A stretch of DNA of 64,000 nt from Dermanyssus gallinae. Taxonomy: Eukaryota > Arthropoda > Arachnida > Mesostigmata > Dermanyssidae. Each line of letters starts with the position of its first letter. Within the stretch, counting starts at the first letter, position 1. The position numbers were made by a program, and so were the translations under genes. Below are positions 57,572 through 64,000 of this stretch, piece after piece. Where the stretch lies: positions 1 through 64,000 of the forward strand of contig QVRM01005422.1 in the NCBI GenBank assembly GCA_003439945.1. Reading direction: 5' to 3'. The notes under the pieces are model-generated. The model saw nothing but the letters and a program-made list of their open reading frames with translations, searched no databases and was not told the origin of the DNA.

Positions 57572-58484
57572 TACTGTAGCACTGAGCGTTAAAGCAGTGA
57601 GTGCCTCCCTCACAGTGTCAAATAAGTGCCACGCAATTCTCCGTTTGGTGGGGCTTGTGAGTCCAAGAAACCACTGTCCGTACAGTAACGGAAACAATTA
57701 TTTGCGGGGGCTATGTTCGATAACTTATTATCCACCGACCTACCCAATCCCAACCCACATGGATTTAAAAGGGGAAAATCAACCGGCACCCAGTTACTAA
57801 AACCTTCCCACGACCTTTGTGCACAAACAAATTTATTACGTATACTGTGAGTTATTTAGTGTTTTTGAAAGAACCGGCCGTAAACTACTAGTCAAAAAGA
57901 GCGCCCTCGGTATCGCTCTCGGCATCTCTAACTGATGTTGAATTTCTTGTTAAAGTCGGAGCTTTTATTTTACATACTTTATTCTCAAGATTTAAATATA
58001 TTTTTGAAGAGGGACTAAAAAATTATATGAATCGCGCTGATGACGTAAGACTGTGCGGTAAAATTGGACATGACAGAGACCTCGACAGATCTTCTCACCA
58101 GTTAAAAAATTAAACTTTTAAAGAGTTTAAGACCATTTTGAGGCGCACTTCAGCGAAGTGTAATTCTCTGAGGAACTGGCTCGCTGCGGATAGTGCAAAA
58201 TTTACATAAACATCATAACCTACGGGCACTGAAAACATCGTTAAGCGGCATTTCACTTCGAGACTTGTCCAATGCTAAAATAAAAATCTGCAGACCGATG
58301 CTTTCATTCAGTCGCCAGAGTTAACCATACACTATGCAAAACAAAAGTTTTTGCATAGTATATGATGCGGGGTACTCATTGCGACTGAAACACCTTTAAC
58401 TAGCTTGTGGTATGATAATCTTTATATTTTTAGGATTTCAGTAAACCAGCTAACTGGTGCAAGTCGTAGGCCAATATAGAAGTA
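57572..58484. other. intergenic DNA, nothing recognised
   Basis: No frame with a recognisable domain and no repeat family shared with the rest of the window was seen. Confidence 0.5.
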
Positions 58485-58658
58485 GCGAAGCAGCGGGAAG
58501 TCACTGAATGCGCGGGCAAATCTGTGATATATAAGCAGGCACGAGAATAAAGTTAGTAGTCGTTGGCGCGAGCCAGGCAGAGAACGTGTCTTGTTTGAGC
58601 GAAAGACTAGCGAACTCGTAACGGTCGCCGGCCGGTCTTTAGGGTGGTGGAGACTACA
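58485..58658 (+). repeat. 5'-truncated LTR of the gag-only element family
   Basis: Matches the reverse complement of the 44679-44961 LTR from its 'gcgggtagtcacta' block to the end ('gtggtggagactaca'). TATATAAG (58528-58535) and AATAAA (58546-58551) are kept. The first ~110 bp of the LTR are missing. Confidence 0.75.
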
Positions 58659-58660
58659 AC

Positions 58661-58680
58661 TGGCGCAGCCGACAGGATCC
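58661..58680 (+). promoter_or_regulatory. primer-binding site
   Basis: TGGCGCAGCCGACAGGAT follows the LTR by two bases and matches the PBS of the minus-strand relative. Confidence 0.75.
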
Positions 58681-58703
58681 GGAAGAAAGAAAAGACAGTG
58701 CAA

Positions 58704-59560
58704 CAATGCCCACAGGTCTGCCACTTCCACCTCCGGTTTTGTCATACATGGACAACATCGTGGAGTGAATGTCATCAGGCACGGAGTCGGAGGAAGACGG
58801 CGAGGCGACTACGTCAGAATGGTGACGAAGCTAACGGAGATGTTCAAGGAACATAAGGCAGCAGCCGTTGCCGACGACGAATTCGGCAGCCGTTGCCGGA
58901 ACGGGTAGGTGACGAGTAGCGGAAAGCTGCAGGGCCGGCGTAATGAAGCGGACAAAGGCGGGAGGCAGAGCGAGCACCCGGAGCGGGTGGATGCCAGGTG
59001 TACGGAAGGAAAAGCCACGAGTACGGAGCAGTCGAACAGGCCTTGGCGGCCGCGTTACACGTAAAGAGGTGCGTTGGAGGCCAGGATGGATTGCAGGACG
59101 ACACGTGTTGATGAACGAGGGCCGGCATAACGAAGCGGACCTAGGCTGGCGGCAGGGCGAGAACACGGAGCGGGTGGATACCAAACGTGCGGATGGATAA
59201 GCCACGAGTACGGGGCCGAAATGTGCCCGGAAAAATAAGTGAGGAGCCGAAAGCGTGGCAAGTTTGGCCATACCGGCCGGAAGTGTACGAACGCGGCAAA
59301 ATGTACAGGCGATCGGCGTGAAGGAGTAGCAACGCTGGGATCGTTGGACCAACGGCGAATGCCTGGAGGCGGCGGAGGATGCACATGAGCGAGCGCGAGT
59401 GGACGAATCGAAGGAGTACGCAGACGGAAAAATAACGGCAGTCGGAACCAGGTTTGTGCGGTCGTGCTCGGCGATTGGGTCAGTATACGGAGACAATGCC
59501 ACCATCGAGACAACGTTTGGCAAAACGCCGGCTCCGTGTGGGATACGCTTCTGAAGTGGT
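58704..59560 (+). pseudogene. decayed gag of the LTR element
   Basis: ATG at 58706 opens MPTGLPLPPPVLSYMD, then a stop (58768) and several frameshifts. The same duplicated ~190-bp units as in the relative occur at about 58930-59060 and 59120-59220 ('KTKAGGR', 'GRVTRKEV'). Remains of the CCHC region follow (CPEK... at about 59225, with KFGHTGRKC-like remains near 59265). No pol follows. Confidence 0.6.
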
Positions 59561-59749
59561 CTCGGCCTAATCTCATCGAAACGGGCACTTAATAATCATA
59601 ATATTGCTCTCTCTTTCTAGCTAAAGTTTCGGAATATGTGTAACATATAGATAATACATTATACAGAAAATAGATTTTGACATTCATCCACATATGTCGA
59701 TGTAGGTCGCTACCAACCTGTTCGCCAAAAAAGGGAAATATTTAACACT

Positions 59750-61260
59750 GTTTATTTCGGAATAACATTGCATTTCAAGATGGTACGTAATGACAATACA
59801 ATTCATTCATTTTATACAATTTGAACACTTCAGCGACCGTCCCACCGGGCGAAAAAGTGCAAAGACCGTCGATGCTTCTGGCAGCTCGCTGCGTGATATT
59901 TAGCGCATATCTGCGAGCAAAACCGGCAACGACATTGATCGCCAACTTGGTAAAATCCTTGGGTCGAACATACCAAGTGATGATAGCCATGCACAATGCA
60001 TCTTGTGTACACGTGCCGGCTAGTGCATGCCATTCCATTCCAAAGCTCCCTGGCGAGGTACACATCCAATTGCGCTACCTCTGCCGAGGCCTCGGTCACT
60101 TTTCCCTGCCACTCCAACAAAAATTGCTGAAGTGGTCCTGTAATAGGTGATCTAAACCTGACTCTGATTGTTTCCACTGCCGGCCCGCAACCCGCTAGCA
60201 GGTACACGAAGTGGCTTCTTGCCGTCCGGGGGAAGCAGAGGACCCGCTTTATATATATATTGTGAAGCATCTTTCTAGCTGCGCAAAATTTGCCGCTGAA
60301 AGATGGCCCCACACCCCGCCAAGGCTGTAGCTCAACATTGGCACAATCTTAAGCTCAAAAAGACGCACGGCCGCACTCAAAGACAGTCGTCGAGAGTCTC
60401 TCACCTCTGTGTGAATAGAGGTAATAGCCGCTCGACACCTGTTGCCGATGTGCTGGGTAAAGGTCGCTCCCGTATAGTGTAGTCTCAGACCCAAATACGG
60501 GAAAGAGTTGACAAACTCCAGCGGTTGGCCACAACAGGGTAATACGTCTGCTGCGGCAAATCGACCCCTACGGCGAAATTTCATGGCTTTTGTCGTCCGC
60601 GCATTTATTTGCAAGCCCTTACGGTAGAGGTAACTTCCTACGTCGCCGACAATTCGACGAATGGCACCGCGGTCCCGGTGGGCCATTACTATGTCATCCG
60701 CATGCATGACGACGGCGTTTTTAAACTCCTCCCGCACGTGGCAAGCTAGGTCTGCGATGAGCAAGGAGAATGCCAGGCAACTGAAAGGGTCCCCTTGGGG
60801 GTCCCCACGTCTTGACTCAGCTGCAAGGTGTCTTCGCCACTTACGTTTACTTTAAGGCGGTCTTCAGCAAGAAACCTAAAGAGCACTCGTAGGAAAGAAC
60901 CACCCACCTCAGCATGTCAAAATGAATCGACTAGTAGTTGACGGGGAGCTTTGTCGAAGTGACCCCCGGGCACAGCCAACACCCGTCCAACTTCCGACTG
61001 GAGCACGTGGATCGCGTCCTGTGTACCTCGACCTTTCCTGAATCCGAATTCCTCCGGAGGTAGGGCTTTCTCCACAGTTGGAAGCGCCCTCGAGATAATC
61101 AACTTGGCGAAGATTTTCTTGAGAGTGCGTTCCGACGCGATACCCCGATAGAGATTTGAATCGTCCACGTTGTCATCGTTTTTGCCCTTGAATAGCAGAG
61201 TAAGCCTGGTCTCGTGCCAAACCTGGGGTATGTGTCTCCCACTGAGTGTCTGATTAAACA
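59750..61260 (-). pseudogene. LINE L-A copy: RT with deletions and C-terminal zinc module
   Basis: 61168-60917 contains LPPEEFGFRKGRGTQDAIHV, but motif A is lost by an in-frame deletion: the frame jumps from PGGH to FDKAPR, where the intact copy at 42159 has eleven more residues including the catalytic Asp. After broken motif B, 60764-60249 has MHADDIVMAHRDRGAI (YADD changed to HADD) and LEFVNSFPYLGLRLHY. 60312-59830 has RSHFVYLLAGCGPAVETIR and the C-terminal HGYHHLVC...CRCRFCSQICAKYHAASC module. Confidence 0.8.
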
Positions 61261-61284
61261 GCTTAAAAGTAAAAGATTAAGTTT

Positions 61285-62340
61285 TTTTAAACTTTGAGTG
61301 ACACAAATCTCCTACAAATATTGTGCCTAAGTGCGAGTTGTGCTGCGAGAAGAGCTCCATCGACAATATGCTCAAGGTTTGCAAGGTATGTAAGACCACT
61401 GTACACCCAACGTGCTGGGGCCTGCCTACAGAGACCAAATCACGAGGGAAATTGCTTTGCAAAATACGCGAAGGCACCGCGCAATCATCATCTCAAAAAT
61501 CCACCATTGCGGCACTAACATCCATCCACAATCAACTGTCAAAGATAAAAATGCCGTTGCAGCTGTTCCCATGATGCACGATGATCACGATATTGCAGCA
61601 ACTATAACAAAAATTACAGAAATGACTGCTAAAGTAAAACAAATTGACACCCTTCAAGAAAACCTGCAGAAACTAACAGAGCGGCTCGACGAAGTCGAAA
61701 ACAGCCAAGCAATGGAAATCGCTGACAGCTAGTGTTGACAATATGTCATTAGTGAACGCGAAGAGAAGAAGCTACGTAAAAGCCAACAGCGCCATAGTAG
61801 TCCCTCTCGACTCTGAAGAAAATGCCCGCAGACTTAAAACCGTATTGGAGACAGAGCCAGGCCACTTACCGTCAGCGAGGTTTACCAAACCGCACCATTA
61901 ACCTCAAACAGCAGAACGGCTCAAAACACCATCACAGCCAGCTCTAACGTCGTCCCGCAACTATAACAACTCAAAGTGGCGTGCAATAAAATTAAGAGCA
62001 ACTATAATATACACACCTGAACAACCATACGTACCTGCTCTGTCGATATTAAACATGAGTGTGGAGAAGAGACGCAAATTAAAACACTGGCTGGATTATA
62101 GGACTACATACATTAATTAGAAAGAAAACGAGAAAACACAACTGTAGAGAAAAACGGAAAAAAAGACCACTTCAAACACACCTACAAAAAATATTCAGAC
62201 ACCAAGAGATTGAAGGCTGAGAAGATAAATTAAGCACCAAGACTTAATATTGCGGATATTTTAAAATCTATGACAGTACATATTTTCTTTTTTTCTCAAT
62301 TAAGAGTATTTACGTTCCTATAACTTGATATAACCACATA
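61285..62340 (+). pseudogene. CR1-like LINE ORF1 with PHD-like finger and coiled coil
   Basis: 61329 onward encodes CELCCEKSSIDNMLKVCKVC with TTVHPTCW: a C4HC3/PHD-like spacing as in the N-terminal proteins of several CR1/L2-like LINEs. A frameshift near 61500 leads to a coiled coil (VKQIDTLQENLQKLTERLDE) ending at 61732. Decayed Lys/Asn-rich frames follow up to 62240. The start codon is not preserved; the frame begins with GTG. Confidence 0.6.
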
Positions 62341-62361
62341 TTAGGGGATGATAGCACATGC

Positions 62362-64000
62362 ATGGGAGAAAACGTCGCATGTCAACAATATTCATTTAAT
62401 AATAGTGTAGGAATAAATAAGGAAGCCAGTACAATATTTAGAGTTTACTTATTGAATATCAGAAGTATTTCAGCGAATGTCGACCTCCTCCTGGGAATGT
62501 TGTCAACAAAAACAGCACACGATGTGCTGGCCCTCACGGAGACCTGGGGAGAAAGGACTACCTTAATAGCATACATATAGATGGTTAAAAGAGTTCAGGT
62601 TTCACCTGAGAGCAAAAGCAGAGCAGGAGGAGTCGCATTATTTATAAACGACAAATACGATACGACACAGGTAGCAGTACAAATGCTAAACGCGGATATA
62701 TGCTTAGTGAAAATAACAATAACAGGCAAAACAGTACTACTTATAGGCATCTACAGGTTACCCAACGAGAACGTTTCGCCACCAGAACTGTTCATTCAAG
62801 AACTACAAATGATGTGCCAATCAGACTATTCACAATACACAATAATCCTTACAGATTTGAACATTGATGTTAGCAAATTATTAGAAATCAGCTACGCGTA
62901 CATTGACACCCTGTCTGAAGAAAGTTTTATACTACAAAAAACAGACCACACAAGAGTTAGGGCGGACAGCGCCACTACAATCGATCATGTACTGACAAAA
63001 ACGAGATTAATCGATGTTGCTCATATCGAGTTACAAAGCTCCAGAGGCATGGCTGATCGCCGTGCTATTCTGCTAATGCTACCCATAACATTAACCACAT
63101 TTAAACAACGGAAAAACCGGGCACTACCCGAATCAATAAACAACAAGCAATTTACAAATGAAGTGCGTAAAATAAAGTGGAGCGATCTATTAGATCATGA
63201 AGAGAACCCAGAAGCAATCTGTAAGATCATCAAGGCTTCACTACAAACATGCCAGCAAAGAAGCTATACAAAAGAAGGTCATACACGCGCAAAAAAGACC
63301 ATCCTCAAGCCGTGGATAACATCGGGCATACTAAAAAAATGGAAGAAAGAAAGAGTCTTTTCGAAAGGACCACAACAAACCCAGGCCTAAAACAGGAACG
63401 CAGCCGGCTTAGAAACCACATTAAAGCACAACTAAAACACGCAAAGGAGTCCTACTTCGAGACAGAGTTTATTGGGGACAAGAAAAAGACTGGCGAGTTA
63501 TTAACAAATACATAAGGGGTCACCTCCATGCCGACAAACTTGGCTCAAATACACTGTCGGTATGTGAAAGCCTACCGTCAATGAGAACGAAAATAGAAAA
63601 AGTCAACCTGCACTTTACTACAGTCGGTGAGCGTCTGAGTTTGTCAACCGGACAAACATCGGCCAACAACAGCCTGCCTACATACATTTTCAACGAGCCA
63701 TTGCGCTTTTTTGCACCGGCAATCAAGGAAGAAGTACGTAAATAAGTACAACGCCTGAAAATTGATAAAGCACTAGGAGACGATTACGTAACAAACAACA
63801 TAATCAAACAGCAAAACGAGAGATTCACATATATCAACCAAACGCTATATTCTTACAAGGGCAATTTCCAACGGCCCTAAGGCGATAGAAACAACAGCGG
63901 ATACAACAGCACCTGCATGAACACAACATCTTCTCGATCTCTCACGTGCATTTGACACCTTTCCGCACAATCACTAAAAGAGATGTCAAATATGGGAATC
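62362..64000 (+). pseudogene. CR1-like LINE ORF2: endonuclease and start of RT, runs off the window
   Basis: Endonuclease: VYLLNIRSISANVDLLL, DVLALTETWG, an in-frame TAG at 62578, then SRAGGVALFINDKYD and LLIGIYRLPNENVSPPELF. IILTDLNIDVSK occupies the GDFN loop (GD changed to TD), and TTIDHVLTK follows. The SDH-type end is changed to ADRRAIL. A frameshift near 63350 leads to the linker (RSRLRNHIKAQLKHAKESYF). RT entry block near 63740 (VRK.VQRLKIDKALGDDYV), and after a deletion motif A at about 63930-63960 (LLDLSRAFDTFPHNH). LNIRS and L..TETW are typical of the CR1 group. Confidence 0.75.

Overview
This is eukaryotic, repeat-dominated genomic DNA from an animal. It has split exons with GT-AG introns, tRNA-derived SINEs, several LINE families, BEL/Pao-like and other LTR retrotransposons, long-inverted-repeat DNA elements and many (TA)n tracts. 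The one host gene that can be traced encodes a papain-family (C1A) protein of the arthropod 26/29-kDa protease type. With the R1-like, CR1-like and BEL elements this suggests an arthropod, plausibly a chelicerate such as a tick; the taxonomic guess is inference.

Host gene (+ strand): four exons at 1856-2204, 8155-8313, 41175-41364 and 45450-45643 encode consecutive parts of one C1A protein: I29 propeptide plus mature N-terminus, the middle of the mature domain, then the catalytic His and Asn regions. Introns of about 6.0, 32.9 and 4.1 kb separate them, with compatible phases 0, 0 and 1. Upstream exons must lie outside the window or were missed. The catalytic Cys position reads Ser, and exon 1 carries one frameshift, so the gene is either a non-peptidase homologue with an assembly indel or a decaying copy.

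Inside the introns: intron 1 (2205-8154) holds two different foldback DNA elements and two antisense LINE remnants. Intron 2 (8314-41174) holds antisense LINEs of at least four kinds, one sense LINE (20.8-23.0 kb), and a nest at 23.5-32.3 kb in which an SPT2-like retropseudogene is split by a BEL/Pao element whose 3' LTR is split by an R1-like LINE. Intron 3 (41365-45449) holds a gag-only LTR element (41735-44961, TSD GATAG) that was itself hit by a LINE (42089-43505, 15-bp TSD). Twelve of fourteen scored retroelement insertions in the introns lie antisense to the gene.

Downstream (45.7-64 kb) the elements are mixed in strand: a SINE, a second copy of the first foldback family, two decayed R1-like LINEs, and a tandem LTR-gag-LTR-gag-LTR array (52401-57566) flanked by one 5-bp target duplication, whose middle LTR is a chimera of the outer two. 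These are followed by a truncated LTR element with decayed gag, a LINE on the minus strand, and a CR1-like LINE running off the right edge.

I found no CRISPR array, rRNA, operon or defence system. The most unusual structures are the recombinant three-LTR array, the three-level nest, the Cys-to-Ser protease homologue with exons 33 kb apart, and a LINE ORF1 carrying an SGNH-esterase-like domain. LINE family names used below (L-A, L-B, L-C) are my own labels.
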